This document shows positions 20,285 through 29,788 of a stretch of 64,000 bases of DNA, one piece after another (position 1 is the stretch's first letter; every line of letters starts with the position of its first letter). The DNA comes from Cedecea neteri. GTDB taxonomy: Bacteria; Pseudomonadota; Gammaproteobacteria; Enterobacterales; Enterobacteriaceae. A program made the position numbers and the translations under genes. Below the pieces are notes generated by a model. That model searched no databases. It was not told where the DNA came from and worked only from the letters and a program-made list of their open reading frames with translations. The stretch is from NCBI RefSeq assembly GCF_000758325.1, contig NZ_CP009459.1, forward strand, positions 4,154,001 through 4,218,000, read 5' to 3'.

Positions 20285-20377
20285 GCCCCCGACGATCGCT
20301 CTCTTTCGCTGTTCCCGACAGCTCAACCCCGCCTGAGTCGGGTCATAACCGGGGGCAATGAGAGCCGGGGACACATC

Positions 20378-20486
20378 TTCCCCTCACCCCGGCCCTCTCC
20401 CCAAAAGGGAGAGGGAGAAAACAAAAGCCACGGGAAACATTGTTTATTCCGTCTCCCTTCCAGGGAGAGGGTTAGGGTGAGGGTAA
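20378..20486. repeat. ~110-bp palindromic intergenic repeat, copy B
   Basis: The same end sequences as copy A (TTCCCCTCACCCCGGCCCTC and GGGAGAGGGTTAGGGTGAGG); the centre differs. As with copy A, it sits between the 3' ends of convergent genes (yeiG and cirA). Confidence 0.85.
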
Positions 20487-20683
20487 AAAAACAGAAGCGG
20501 CACTGCAGTTGAAGTCATCACCAAATAGAAAGCGAGGCTCGGTTCCGGCTTAAATCGCCTCCGTTTTCTCTCCGACTGGCCAGGGTCCGGCCGTCGGGAA
20601 CGCATCTCAGCCGACCCAGGACTGGGAGATAAAATGGAGGTCTGCCGCTTCAGCGGTCGATTTATTTCGCCGGGAGTCCGGGT

Positions 20684-20714
20684 TCTTAGGGGAGTGACGG
20701 TGACTCCCCTAAGA
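20684..20714. repeat. Perfect 12-bp inverted repeat near the cirA 3' end
   Basis: TCTTAGGGGAGT pairs fully with ACTCCCCTAAGA around a 7-nt loop. No T-run follows on either strand. It lies about 95 bp past the cirA stop and could protect or end that mRNA. Confidence 0.75.
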
Positions 20715-20809
20715 CGTTCACCAGTACAGGAGCTGTAGATAAAACAGGACTGGAAGTGAACGGAACTTCAATCGGCTCTTATGAAAGAACAGATAAAACT
20801 ATCTACAAC

Positions 20810-22780
20810 TTAGAAACTATAATCCAGCGCCATAAAGTAGCGGCGACCGTCTTCGTTATAGCTGTAGATATCACGATTCAGATCTTTGTCGCCGAGGTTC
20901 AGAACCCCTGCCCGCACCTTCACGTTCTTCGTCGCTTTCCAGGCTCCGCCCGTGTTCCACACGACGTAGCCACCCGGCGTTTTATCCGTCGCGGATACCG
21001 CACGCTGCTTGCCGGTGTAGTTCGCCGACACGTAGAACGACCAGTCATCCAGCGGTGCCCAGTCCACGGTGCCGTTGGCGGTATGGAACGACTGCTGCTG
21101 CAGCGGTTTATTGCCACCGTTGCTCAGGTCGCGCCCGTCGTTATAGGTGTAGTTCAGCGACAGCTTCCACTGGTCGTTAAACGGTATTTTCAGCTCGGTT
21201 TCTACGCCGCGAATACGCGCTTTGTTCACGTTGTAATAGCGGAAGATCGGGTTACCGCTCTTATCAAAGCCCACAAAGTTTGAGTAAGACGGCGCCACGC
21301 TGCGGTTCGCGGTACGCTGGATATCAATCATATCCTCAACGTTGTTCTGGAAGGCGGTTACGCTGCCGCTTACGCCGTCCAGAATGCCTTCGTCCCCGGC
21401 GTAATACAGGCCCAGCTCAAAGCTTTCGCTGGTTTCCGGCTTCAGGTCAGGGCTGCCGACAATCTGGCAGGCGCCACGGCAGGATTTACTGGTCCAGTCC
21501 GGGCTAAGCTGCAGCAGAGAAGGCGCTTTGAAGGCCGTGGCCCAGCCACCTTTGACGGTGACAGTATCGGTCGCGTTATAAACGAGATAGGCCCGCGGGC
21601 TCCAGTGGTCACCGTAGGTTTCATGGTCATCCATACGAATGCCGGTGGTCAGCGCCAGCGGCTCGAAGATGCGCCATTCGTCTTCAATAAACAGGGCGTA
21701 CTGGCTGGCCGAGGTTTGCGAGCTATTGCCGCCGGTAATATTCACCGGATCGCTCAGCTTGTCGTGCCGCCACTCCCCGCCGAAGGTCAGGAACTGGTTG
21801 ATGTCGCTGAGCGGCAGCACCAGCTTGCCATCGAGGCTGTTGTTGCGGGAGGTGATCGCCCCGCTGTTGCCCGGATTCAGGTTATCGATTTTGTCGCCGT
21901 AGAAACGCAGTTCGGTATTGCCGAAGCCCCAGCGCCCGTTATGGCCGAGAGAGTAATCCTGACGTTCGATGCGGTTCTTATCCAGCGAATCAGACTCCCT
22001 GTCCTGGCGGTCAAAGCCATAGCCCACGGTGACATCCTGATTATCAGCCGGGGTCCAGGCAAACTCGGTGCTGGCGTTGCGGGAAGTGAAGCCTTCAATC
22101 TGCGGCGTCAGGCCGCTGGCGTTGGTGGTCGATGCCTGCTGGCCGTCCTTCTGGCGCTTACCCAGGCTGCCGTAGACTTTTACACCCAGCACGTCGTCAA
22201 TCAGCGGGCCGCTGGTGAAGAAGTTGCCGTTGTAAGTGTCGCCGCGATCGCGGTGTTCCTGCACGGTGGAATCTACGGTGAAGGTGCCGTGCCACGCTTT
22301 GCCGACTTTACGGGTGATGATGTTCACCACGCCGCCCAGGGCATCTGAACCATAGAGAGAGGACATTGGCCCACGCACTACTTCGATACGCTCGATGGCA
22401 TCCGCCGGGATCCAGTTCAGATCGAAGTCGTTATGGCGGAAGACCGCATTGCGGGAGTTAACGCGTTTGCCGTCCACCAGAATCAGGGTGTAGCTGCTGT
22501 CCAGGCCACGCAGGCTGACGCCCCGGCGGTTATCCCCTTCATTGGTCAACTGGACGCCAGGCACGTTCTGCAGCACATCTTTCAGGTTATTAACCGGTTT
22601 TTTTTGCAGTTCGTCCCGGGTGATCACGCTGATACTGGCGGGCGCATCTTTGAGGTTTTGTTCAGTGGCAGATGCGGTGACAACGAGGGTTTCTTCTCGA
22701 TCGTCGGCGATGACGGGGAAAGCCAGACCGAGCACAGACGCACAAAGTCCTCCCCGGACAATGGGATTCAACCTTAACAT
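20810..22780 (-). CDS. cirA: TonB-dependent catecholate siderophore receptor CirA
   Basis: 656 residues: signal peptide (residues 1-25), TonB box ETLVVTA (about 30-36), plug domain with the [12 protein letters not shown] and [18 protein letters not shown] segments, then a 22-strand barrel ending in phenylalanine (LDYSF), the usual outer-membrane signal. In E. coli it takes up iron-linear enterobactin breakdown products and is the colicin Ia and microcin receptor. It follows the iron ABC transporter genes on the same strand with a 126-bp gap that lacks an obvious Fur box or terminator, so it may be co-transcribed with them. Confidence 0.95.
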   Translation of the reverse strand: MLRLNPIVRGGLCASVLGLAFPVIADDREETLVVTASATEQNLKDAPASISVITRDELQKKPVNNLKDVLQNVPGVQLTNEGDNRRGVSLRGLDSSYTLILVDGKRVNSRNAVFRHNDFDLNWIPADAIERIEVVRGPMSSLYGSDALGGVVNIITRKVGKAWHGTFTVDSTVQEHRDRGDTYNGNFFTSGPLIDDVLGVKVYGSLGKRQKDGQQASTTNASGLTPQIEGFTSRNASTEFAWTPADNQDVTVGYGFDRQDRESDSLDKNRIERQDYSLGHNGRWGFGNTELRFYGDKIDNLNPGNSGAITSRNNSLDGKLVLPLSDINQFLTFGGEWRHDKLSDPVNITGGNSSQTSASQYALFIEDEWRIFEPLALTTGIRMDDHETYGDHWSPRAYLVYNATDTVTVKGGWATAFKAPSLLQLSPDWTSKSCRGACQIVGSPDLKPETSESFELGLYYAGDEGILDGVSGSVTAFQNNVEDMIDIQRTANRSVAPSYSNFVGFDKSGNPIFRYYNVNKARIRGVETELKIPFNDQWKLSLNYTYNDGRDLSNGGNKPLQQQSFHTANGTVDWAPLDDWSFYVSANYTGKQRAVSATDKTPGGYVVWNTGGAWKATKNVKVRAGVLNLGDKDLNRDIYSYNEDGRRYFMALDYSF

Positions 22781-22906
22781 TTCTTTCTCTCCATGAGGTG
22801 AATTACAAACGAAACAAACGTTTAGCGCTCACATTGCACTATGCGCCAGCGACTACATTGGCCGCCGGCTGCATACTGTGTTCCTTAGTATTCCTGAAAT
22901 GCGTTG

Positions 22907-23695
22907 TTATACGGTGGGCGTTTCCACCAGGCCGTCGATCAGCACCTGGGCAACACCCTGCGAGCAGCGTTCAATGCGCCCCTTCACGCCGTAAACCTGG
23001 GCCAGGCTACGCGGAGTAATCACCTCCTCCGGTTCGCCGCTGGCAACCAGTTTGCCGTCGCGGAGCATGAGAACGTGCTCGCTATGGCGTAAAGCAATAT
23101 TGATATCGTGCACAACCACAACGGTGACGATATTACGCTCGCGGGTTTCGCGGGCGACCAGATCCATGACGTGGAACTGGTAATTCAAATCCAGCGCGCT
23201 CAGCGGTTCATCGAGCAGCAGCAGGGATGGACGACGAATCAAAGACTGCGCCAGGCCAACCAGCTGTTTTTGCCCGCCGGAAAGCTGGTCGAGATAGCTC
23301 AGCGCCAGATGCGAGATCCCCAACTGTTTCAACAGTTCCATGACCTGTGCTTCGCTTTCGGCGCTGTGGCGGCCACCGGACGCGCGCTGCGCCACGATAA
23401 TGGACTCCAGCACGTGCAGATGCACACCTTGCGGCAGAGACTGCGGCAGATAAACCACTTTTTCGGCGCGTTTGGCAAACGGCAAAGCCATCAGGTCTTC
23501 ACCGTCAAGATACAGCTGCCCTTCCGCGCGATTCAGGCCCGCTAACGAACGCAGCAGCGTCGATTTCCCGCAGCCATTCGGCCCCAGCAGTACGGTGATT
23601 TTGCCGCGCGGCAGCGCTGGCACGCTGAGGTTTTCGATGATTTTACGCTTCGGGTAACCGGCGTTGAATGCATCAATCTTTAAGCCCTGCATCAC
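22907..23695 (-). CDS. Iron-siderophore ABC transporter ATPase (FecE/FepC type)
   Basis: 262 residues (start GTG 23695 or ATG 23692, overlapping the permease stop in TGATG). Walker A GPNGCGKST, signature LSGGQKQL, Walker B LLLDEPLSALD and the switch histidine in VVHDINIA are all present. It is the cytoplasmic ATPase of a ferric-siderophore importer with the two genes upstream. E. coli has no such cluster next to cirA. Confidence 0.9.
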   Translation of the reverse strand: MMQGLKIDAFNAGYPKRKIIENLSVPALPRGKITVLLGPNGCGKSTLLRSLAGLNRAEGQLYLDGEDLMALPFAKRAEKVVYLPQSLPQGVHLHVLESIIVAQRASGGRHSAESEAQVMELLKQLGISHLALSYLDQLSGGQKQLVGLAQSLIRRPSLLLLDEPLSALDLNYQFHVMDLVARETRERNIVTVVVVHDINIALRHSEHVLMLRDGKLVASGEPEEVITPRSLAQVYGVKGRIERCSQGVAQVLIDGLVETPTV

Positions 23696-24768
23696 ACGTT
23701 CCCCTTATGGCGCAGAATAATACTCAGGAAGAACGGCACGCCCACCAGCGAGGTAACAATCCCCACCGGAATAATGACGCCAGGGATAATGTTTTTAGAG
23801 GCGACCGACGCCAGCGACAGCACCAGAGCGCCGACCAGCACGCTGCCCGGCAGGTAGAAGCGGTGATCCTCGCCAAACAGCATACGGGCGATGTGCGGTG
23901 CCACCAGGCCGATAAAGCCGATGGGGCCGACAAACGCCACGGACAGCGCGGACAAAATACTGATGCGCAGCAACGTGCCTAAACGCAGACGCTTTACGTC
24001 GATGCCAAAACTGACGGCGCGATCTTCGCCCAAGCGCAGCGCGGTCAGCTTCCAGGAACTCAGCATTGAAATCGGCATGATGATGGCGAAGGCCAGCAGC
24101 AGCACGCCGAGCTTGTCCCAGGAGGCGCGCGCCAGGCTGCCCATCGTCCAGAACACCAGCCCCTGTAACGTGTCTTCGCTGGCGATAAACTGCAGCATCG
24201 ACACCAGGGCGTTAAAGGTGAACACCAGCGCGATACCAAACAGCACCACGCCGGAACTCGCCACGCGGGTCCAGCGGGTAATGGCGTCCAGCATCAACGC
24301 GGCAAACAGCGCAAAGACGAAGGCGTTGGCGGAGATAAACCACTGATCGGGCACCCCAGGAATACCGATGCCGAGAATGATTGCCAGCGCGGCACCAAAG
24401 GCCGCGGCGGAGGAAACGCCGAGGGTAAACGGGCTGGCAAGCGGGTTATTGAGGATGGTTTGCATCTCCGCCCCCGCCAGGCCCAGCGCCATACCGACCA
24501 GCAGCGCCATCAGCGCATAAGGCAGACGAATGTCCCACACGATCACCCGCGTACCGGCGTTAGCGCTGGCCGGGTCAATCAGAGTCTGCCACAGCGTATC
24601 CAGCGGCAGCCCGGATGGGCCAAGGGTAAAGTCCAGCAGCAGCGAGGCGAAAATCGCAATAACCAACGCCCCCATCAGCAAATAGCGGTGGCGTAGCACC
24701 TGCTGGTAGCGCCCCATAATGGTGGCAGGCTGCGCCTCGTTTGGCATTGGATCGGTGGTGGCACTCAT
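23692..24768 (-). CDS. Iron-siderophore ABC transporter permease (FecCD family)
   Basis: 358 residues with about ten hydrophobic segments and FecCD motifs: RLPYALMALLVGMALGLAGA, NPLASPFTLGVSSAAAFGAA, and GFIGLVAPHIAR, which is the ATPase contact region. It is a single permease, so it presumably works as a homodimer like BtuC. Lies 15 bp after the binding-protein gene. Confidence 0.91.
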   Translation of the reverse strand: MSATTDPMPNEAQPATIMGRYQQVLRHRYLLMGALVIAIFASLLLDFTLGPSGLPLDTLWQTLIDPASANAGTRVIVWDIRLPYALMALLVGMALGLAGAEMQTILNNPLASPFTLGVSSAAAFGAALAIILGIGIPGVPDQWFISANAFVFALFAALMLDAITRWTRVASSGVVLFGIALVFTFNALVSMLQFIASEDTLQGLVFWTMGSLARASWDKLGVLLLAFAIIMPISMLSSWKLTALRLGEDRAVSFGIDVKRLRLGTLLRISILSALSVAFVGPIGFIGLVAPHIARMLFGEDHRFYLPGSVLVGALVLSLASVASKNIIPGVIIPVGIVTSLVGVPFFLSIILRHKGNV

Positions 24769-24783
24769 TAAGTCTTACCTTCG

Positions 24784-25908
24784 TTACTTCTTAAGATCGG
24801 TCCAGTACGTTCCCGTTGGTTCGACCGCCAGGAACTGTTTATAAAGTTGCTGCATTGTCTGTTCCGGGTTCACCTCAGCAAACTGCTGCGGATGGAACCA
24901 GGTTGCCATCGCCTGAATCGCCAGGATGTTGTAAGGCGAATTGTAGAAATTGTGCCATACGCCATAGGCGCGCCCTTCTTTGACCGCCGTTAACTGGTCA
25001 ATGCCTTTACGTTCCAGCACGCTCTTCAGGCTGGCCTGTGCCTCGGCTTTCGTAGCCTGCGCGCCAAGCACTACGCCCGGCGAGGTTGAGCCTGGCGCTT
25101 TACCGCCGCTGGCAATATAAACCTGTGGGTCAGCGGCAAGCACTTTTTCCAGGTTGACGGTGCCCAGCGCGCCCGGCAGCAGGTTTTTGGCAATGTTCGT
25201 GCCGCCCGCCAGGTCGATGAAGTCGCCCATGTTACCTTTGCCCGCCGAACCGCAGCACTCTTCCATGGCAGCCGCACGCAGTTCGATGAACACCGATGGC
25301 TTGTCTTTCTCCGCCATCTTGCCGGTGACGTCGGTAATTTTTTTCAGGTTTGCTTCATAAAAGGCGATGTAATCATCGGCCTGTTTCTCGCGATGCAACA
25401 CTTTGCCCAGCACGCGCATGCTCGGCAAGGTATTTTTCAGCGGCGAGGTACGAAAATCGACGAAGACCACCGGAACGCCCGCTTTTTCAAGCTGGGAGAC
25501 CAGCTCGCTGTGGCGGCCAGGGCCGTGACCAGACAGGCCAAAAATCGCCACGTCCGGGTGCAGAGTCAGCACTTTCTCCGGGCTGACGCTGTCGGCGGTG
25601 GTGCTGCCAATCAGCGGAATATCGTCAATTTTCGGGAATTTCGCTTTGTATTCCGCGTAAGTCTGCGTGTCTAACTTACGGAAGTCGCCCTGCCAGCCGA
25701 CGATACGGTCAATCGGCTTTTGCCCTTCCAGCAGCGCCAGGGCATAAAACAGCCGCCCTTCCCCCAGCAAAATACGGTCAACCTTCTGCGGGATGGTTAC
25801 TTCCCGCCCGACGATATCGGTCACCGTCGCGGCCAGTGCGGCAGGCAAACCGGCGGCGGTCAATGCCAGAGCCAGACAAATATTCTTGAATTTAATCATA
25901 CGCTTCAC
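24784..25908 (-). CDS. Iron-siderophore periplasmic binding protein
   Basis: 374 residues with a signal peptide (cleavage about ALA-ATV, residue 26) and a type III (TroA-like) periplasmic binding fold with a helical backbone, starting VTDIVGREVTIPQKVDRILL. It carries an unusual MEECCGSAGKG segment around residue 215. At about 374 residues it is longer than FepB or FhuD. It delivers a ferric chelate to the permease. A near-consensus Fur box 46 bp upstream confirms iron control. Ligand unknown; a catecholate or its breakdown product is likely given CirA downstream. Confidence 0.87.
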   Translation of the reverse strand: MKRMIKFKNICLALALTAAGLPAALAATVTDIVGREVTIPQKVDRILLGEGRLFYALALLEGQKPIDRIVGWQGDFRKLDTQTYAEYKAKFPKIDDIPLIGSTTADSVSPEKVLTLHPDVAIFGLSGHGPGRHSELVSQLEKAGVPVVFVDFRTSPLKNTLPSMRVLGKVLHREKQADDYIAFYEANLKKITDVTGKMAEKDKPSVFIELRAAAMEECCGSAGKGNMGDFIDLAGGTNIAKNLLPGALGTVNLEKVLAADPQVYIASGGKAPGSTSPGVVLGAQATKAEAQASLKSVLERKGIDQLTAVKEGRAYGVWHNFYNSPYNILAIQAMATWFHPQQFAEVNPEQTMQQLYKQFLAVEPTGTYWTDLKK

Positions 25909-25953
25909 GCTAACACTCCTTCGTTCCTTAAAGAATGGCGTTAACGATAAAGC

Positions 25954-25972
25954 AAATGATAATGGTTATCAA
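25954..25972 (-). promoter_or_regulatory. Fur box upstream of the iron ABC operon
   Basis: AAATGATAATGGTTATCAA closely matches the 19-bp Fur consensus (GATAATGATAATCATTATC) and contains a TGATAA...TTATCA inverted repeat. It lies 46 bp before the binding-protein start codon, where Fe2+-Fur would block transcription. Confidence 0.9.
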
Positions 25973-26027
25973 TTTAATTGTTCTCTACTATAACCTGGAG
26001 GAATTATTGCTGGCGAGAGCGAAATAA

Positions 26028-26054
26028 AAAAGGGCGTGATGATCACGCCCTTTA
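26028..26054. terminator. Terminator at the 3' end of lysP
   Basis: GGGCGTGAT/ATCACGCCC stem flanked by A-rich and T-rich sides (AAAAAAGGGC...GCCCTTTAAAG). Located between the iron operon promoter and the lysP stop, so it mainly ends lysP transcription. Confidence 0.75.
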
Positions 26055-26079
26055 AAGAGTAACTTATTGTTGCTAAGGC

Positions 26080-27549
26080 TTATTTCTCACGAAATTTCGG
26101 GAATTCCATTTCGCTGTAGCGCACAAAGCGGCTGCCCTTCGTTATCTTGTAGCCAAACCAGATAGCCAGGAACAGCGGGATGCCGATATAGGTCGCCGCC
26201 ACGCCGCCCCAGTCAATGGTGTCCGACAGGAACGCTTCGTAGTTCTGGCCCAGGGTGATGATCAGACACAGCACGAACGCGAAAATCGGCCCAATAGGGA
26301 AGAAGCCCGAACGGTACGGCAGGTCGTTAATATCGTTGCCCTGCAGCACGTAGCCGCGACGGAAGCGATAGTGGCTGATAGCAATCCCGAGCCAGGCAAT
26401 AAAGCCGGTCATCCCCGAGGTATTCAGCAGCCACAGGTAAACGGTCTGGTTGCCAAACATAGAGGTCAGGAAGCACAGCGCGGCGATAACGGTGGTTGCA
26501 TACAGCGCGTTACGCGGCACGCCGCCTTTGGACAGCTTAGAGAAAATACGCGGCGCTTTGCCGTCGCAGGCCAGGGTGTAAAGCATACGCGTGGAAGCGT
26601 ACATGCCTGAGTTACCCGCCGACAGTACCGCCGTCAGGATCACGGCGTTCATGACCGCCGCCGCAGACAGCAGGCCCGCATGCTGGAACACCAGAGTGAA
26701 CGGGCTGACACTGATGTCTTTCACGTCATTACGCAGCAGGCTTGGATCGGTATAAGGAATGATCAGGCTGACAATCAGAATCGCGAACACATAGAACAGC
26801 AGGATACGCCAGAACACCTGACGTACGGCGCGAGGAATGTTTTTCTCCGGGTCAGCGGACTCCCCGGCAGCAATCCCGATAAGCTCGGTGCCCTGGAAGG
26901 AGAAGCCGACGATCATCGCCACGCCGATCATTGCGGCAAAGCCTCCGGCAAACGGCGCGTCGCCGGTTGTCCAGTTGCTCCAGCCTACCGGCTGTGCCCC
27001 TTTGAAAATACCCACGATCATCATCACACCCACAATGATGAAGATGATGACGGTGGTCACTTTTATCAGCGAGAACCAGTATTCCGCTTCGCCAAAGCCT
27101 TTAACGGAGATCCAGTTCAGCAGGAACATAATGCCCAGGAACAGCGCACTCCAGATCCAGCCTGGGGTGTCCGAGAACCAGTAATTCATCACCAGCTGTG
27201 CGGCCACGAGGTCAACGGCGATGGTCACCGCCCAGTTGTACCAGTAGTTCCAGCCAAGCGCGAAGCCGAAGCCGTCTTCAACGTATTTCTGGCCGTAGGT
27301 CGCGAAAGAGCCGGACACCGGCATAAACGCCGCCAGCTCGCCAAGGCTGGTCATCAGGAAGTACACCATCAGGCCAATCAGCATATAAGAGAGCAACGCC
27401 CCGCCCGGTCCTGCCTGTGAAATTGTTGCCCCAGAGGCAACGAAAAGCCCCGTGCCGATAGATCCGCCGATGGCGATCATCGTCAGGTGGCGCGCCTTTA
27501 ATTCGCGGCGTAAGCCAGGCGCTTCTGTCGTTTTATCTTGTGAAACCAT
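26080..27549 (-). CDS. lysP: Lysine-specific permease LysP
   Basis: 489 residues from the ATG at 27549 (exactly the E. coli length); an in-frame upstream ATG would add 31 unrelated residues. Twelve membrane segments of the APC superfamily, with the GGSIGTGLFVASGATISQAG substrate-binding region in TM1. It imports lysine and, in E. coli, also inhibits the acid-stress sensor CadC at high lysine. Sequence is nearly identical to E. coli LysP. Confidence 0.96.
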   Translation of the reverse strand: MVSQDKTTEAPGLRRELKARHLTMIAIGGSIGTGLFVASGATISQAGPGGALLSYMLIGLMVYFLMTSLGELAAFMPVSGSFATYGQKYVEDGFGFALGWNYWYNWAVTIAVDLVAAQLVMNYWFSDTPGWIWSALFLGIMFLLNWISVKGFGEAEYWFSLIKVTTVIIFIIVGVMMIVGIFKGAQPVGWSNWTTGDAPFAGGFAAMIGVAMIVGFSFQGTELIGIAAGESADPEKNIPRAVRQVFWRILLFYVFAILIVSLIIPYTDPSLLRNDVKDISVSPFTLVFQHAGLLSAAAVMNAVILTAVLSAGNSGMYASTRMLYTLACDGKAPRIFSKLSKGGVPRNALYATTVIAALCFLTSMFGNQTVYLWLLNTSGMTGFIAWLGIAISHYRFRRGYVLQGNDINDLPYRSGFFPIGPIFAFVLCLIITLGQNYEAFLSDTIDWGGVAATYIGIPLFLAIWFGYKITKGSRFVRYSEMEFPKFREK

Positions 27550-27696
27550 AGGAAATTGTTGCCTATCCAAAAAATGAGGCAAGATTGTAACAAAACGTCT
27601 TTGTTCAGATAGCAGAAATCCCGGGTTATAAGAGAGCTTCATGATCGCCCGGCGATTATTAGCAAGTCGCTTATCAGGCCGATAAGTTGAGGGGAA

Positions 27697-27732
27697 TTAA
27701 AAAACCGCCGGGGCAATGCTCTGCCCGGCGGT
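27697..27732 (-). terminator. Terminator of the amino-acid ABC operon
   Basis: On the minus strand the stem ACCGCCGGGCA/TGCCCCGGCGGT is followed by TTTTTTAATT directly after the ATPase stop codon. Confidence 0.88.
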
Positions 27733-27738
27733 CAAAGA

Positions 27739-28476
27739 TTAGCCCAGCCCGCGCACGGACGAAATAAACTGCTGCAGTTCCTGAGTCCGGGGCCTGGCGA
27801 AGAAAGACTTGCTCTCCCCCTGCTCCCACACTTTACCCTGGTGCATAAACACCACGCGGTCGCCGACCTCCCGGGCAAAGTTCATTTCGTGGGTGACCAG
27901 AATCAGCGTCATGCCCTCTGCCGCCAGCTGTTCCAGCACTTTCAGCACTTCGCCCACCAGTTCCGGGTCAAGCGCCGAGGTGATTTCATCGCACAGCAAG
28001 ACTTTTGGGTTCATTGCCAGCGCACGGGCAATGGCCACGCGCTGCTGCTGGCCGCCGGACAGGTTAGCCGGGTAATAATCCACCCGCTCGCCCAGGCCAA
28101 CTTTATTGAGCATCTCCAGCCCCAGCTCGCGGCATTCGGAGGCGCTTTTATTCAGCACCCGCCGCGGCGCCAGCATCACGTTTTCCAGCGCGGTCATGTG
28201 CGGGAACAGATTAAAATTCTGAAACACCATCCCGACGGAGCGGCTGATTTCACGCGCCTGCGACTCGCGGTCGGTAATGGTCATCCCGCCCAGCTTAATG
28301 CTGCCGTCCTGATAGCCTTCCAGCCCATTCATGCAACGCAACAGCGTACTTTTACCTGAGCCGCTGCGGCCGATGATCGACACCACTTCCCCCATGTCGA
28401 TATCCAGGCTAACGCCCTTCAGGACGTGGTTGTCGCCGTAATATTTCTGTACATCATTAATGGTGATGAGCGGCAT
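27739..28476 (-). CDS. Polar amino-acid ABC transporter ATPase (GlnQ/HisP family)
   Basis: 245 residues from the ATG at 28476, which has a GGAG box and begins MPLITINDVQKYYG; an upstream in-frame start would add 32 unrelated residues. Walker A GRSGSGKST, signature LSGGQQQR, Walker B LLCDEITSALD. Last gene of a four-gene operon (binding protein, two permeases, ATPase). Its start overlaps the preceding permease by 20 bp. Confidence 0.92.
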   Translation of the reverse strand: MPLITINDVQKYYGDNHVLKGVSLDIDMGEVVSIIGRSGSGKSTLLRCMNGLEGYQDGSIKLGGMTITDRESQAREISRSVGMVFQNFNLFPHMTALENVMLAPRRVLNKSASECRELGLEMLNKVGLGERVDYYPANLSGGQQQRVAIARALAMNPKVLLCDEITSALDPELVGEVLKVLEQLAAEGMTLILVTHEMNFAREVGDRVVFMHQGKVWEQGESKSFFARPRTQELQQFISSVRGLG

Positions 28477-29113
28477 TAAATTTTTTCTCCAGGTAGCGGC
28501 TGTAGCGCGACAGCGGATAGCAAAGTAAGAAATAGCCGAGCGCCACCAGGGCAAAGACTTTAAACGGCTCAAACGTCACATTGTTCAGCATGGTGCCAGC
28601 TTTGGTTAGCTCGACAAAACCGATGATCGAGGCCAGGGCCGTGCCCTTAATAACCTGCACCGAAAATCCAACCGTGGGTGCCACGGCGATACGCATAGCC
28701 TGCGGGGCAATGACCCGGCACAGCGTTTGCCCGAAACTCAAACCGAGGCAGCGGCAGGCCTCCCACTGGCCTTTAGGCAAAGCACGAATGCTGCCGTACC
28801 AGATATCCAGCAAAAACGCGCTGGTAAACAGCGTCAGGGCAAGCGTGGCCGCCGTCCAGGGGCTGACGTCAATGCCAAACAGCGCAATCCCGAAGAAAGC
28901 GAGGAACAATTGCATCAGCAGCGGCGTACCCTGAAACAGCGCGACGTAGGCGCTAATGAAGCGTTTGGGCCATTTCCAGCGGCTCATGCGCAGCAGTAAT
29001 AAAGGCAGAGTAACCAAAGTGCCGCAGAAAAAAGCAATCAGCGACAGCAGCACCGTCCAGCGGGCCGCCAGCAGCAGGTTGCGCACGATATCCCAGTCGG
29101 TAAACGTCATCAT
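28457..29113 (-). CDS. Polar amino-acid ABC transporter permease 2 (HisM type)
   Basis: 218 residues with about five hydrophobic segments and the ATPase-docking EAA loop ALPKGQWEACRCLGLSFGQT. Overlaps the previous permease by 4 bp (ATGA), so it is translationally coupled. Forms a heterodimeric pore with permease 1. Confidence 0.91.
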   Translation of the reverse strand: MMTFTDWDIVRNLLLAARWTVLLSLIAFFCGTLVTLPLLLLRMSRWKWPKRFISAYVALFQGTPLLMQLFLAFFGIALFGIDVSPWTAATLALTLFTSAFLLDIWYGSIRALPKGQWEACRCLGLSFGQTLCRVIAPQAMRIAVAPTVGFSVQVIKGTALASIIGFVELTKAGTMLNNVTFEPFKVFALVALGYFLLCYPLSRYSRYLEKKFNAAHHH

Positions 29114-29778
29114 CCGACATCACTCCCCAACCATTTCCGCCCTGCCGCCAGCAGCAGTTGACGCATAATTAACGACAGCACCAGATACATTAAGGTCGTC
29201 ACCAGATAGACCTCGAAGCTGAGGAAGGTACGCGACTGAATGAGGCTGGCCGCAAAGGTCAGATCTTCACAGGACACCTGGGACACCACGGAAGAGCCCA
29301 GCATCACAATGATGCACTGGCTGACCAGCGACGGATAAATACGCTTCAGCGACGGCGGCAGCACCACGCGTAAAAAGGTCTGGCTGCGGCTTAACCCCAG
29401 CACGCGAGCCGCTTCCCACTGCCCTTTCGGCGTCACCTGAATCCCCGCGCGAATAATCTCTGTGCTGTAGGCCCCGAGGTTAATCAGCATCGCGATAAGC
29501 GCCGCTTCCCCGGCGTTGAGCTTTAGGCCCATCGCCGGGAGACCAAAGACAATAAAGAACAGCTGCACAACGAACGGCGTGTTGCGGATCAGCTCCACGT
29601 AGCCGCCCCACGCCAGGCTTAATAGCCCCGGCTTTCCGCTGCGAATGGCCGCCCCGGTAATGCCGATGGCCACGCCACCGACCGTCGCCATAAAAGTGAG
29701 TCCCAGCGTCACCCACAGGCCGGAGAGCAGCTCCGGCCAGTAAGGCAGCAGACCGGCAAAATCAAGTTGCGTGGTCAT
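29110..29778 (-). CDS. Polar amino-acid ABC transporter permease 1 (HisQ/GlnP type)
   Basis: 222 residues with about five hydrophobic segments and EAA loop VTPKGQWEAARVLGLSRSQT. Includes the family motif RNTPFVVQLFFIVFGLP. Second gene of the operon, 10 bp after the binding-protein gene. Confidence 0.91.
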   Translation of the reverse strand: MTTQLDFAGLLPYWPELLSGLWVTLGLTFMATVGGVAIGITGAAIRSGKPGLLSLAWGGYVELIRNTPFVVQLFFIVFGLPAMGLKLNAGEAALIAMLINLGAYSTEIIRAGIQVTPKGQWEAARVLGLSRSQTFLRVVLPPSLKRIYPSLVSQCIIVMLGSSVVSQVSCEDLTFAASLIQSRTFLSFEVYLVTTLMYLVLSLIMRQLLLAAGRKWLGSDVG

Positions 29779-29788
29779 CCCCGGATCC

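Larger units (their letters stand above)
20157..20809. other. 653-bp gene-free region rich in hairpins between yeiG and cirA
   Basis: No convincing protein gene is present. The region holds a perfect 12-bp stem (20255-20284, 6-nt loop), the palindromic repeat copy B (20378-20486), a run of small GC-rich hairpins from about 20570 to 20680, and a perfect 12-bp stem (20684-20714, 7-nt loop). It separates convergent genes. It may be a pile-up of intergenic repeats or an untranslated structured RNA; I cannot decide. Confidence 0.6.

Noticed and set aside
20153-20374. 73-codon frame in the yeiG-cirA gap
   Set aside because: Starts without a ribosome binding site and overlaps a perfect hairpin; I regard it as non-coding, though it may be part of a repeat family.
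22781-22906. Possible separate Fur box in front of cirA
   Set aside because: No stretch here comes close to the Fur consensus, unlike the clear box at 25954.
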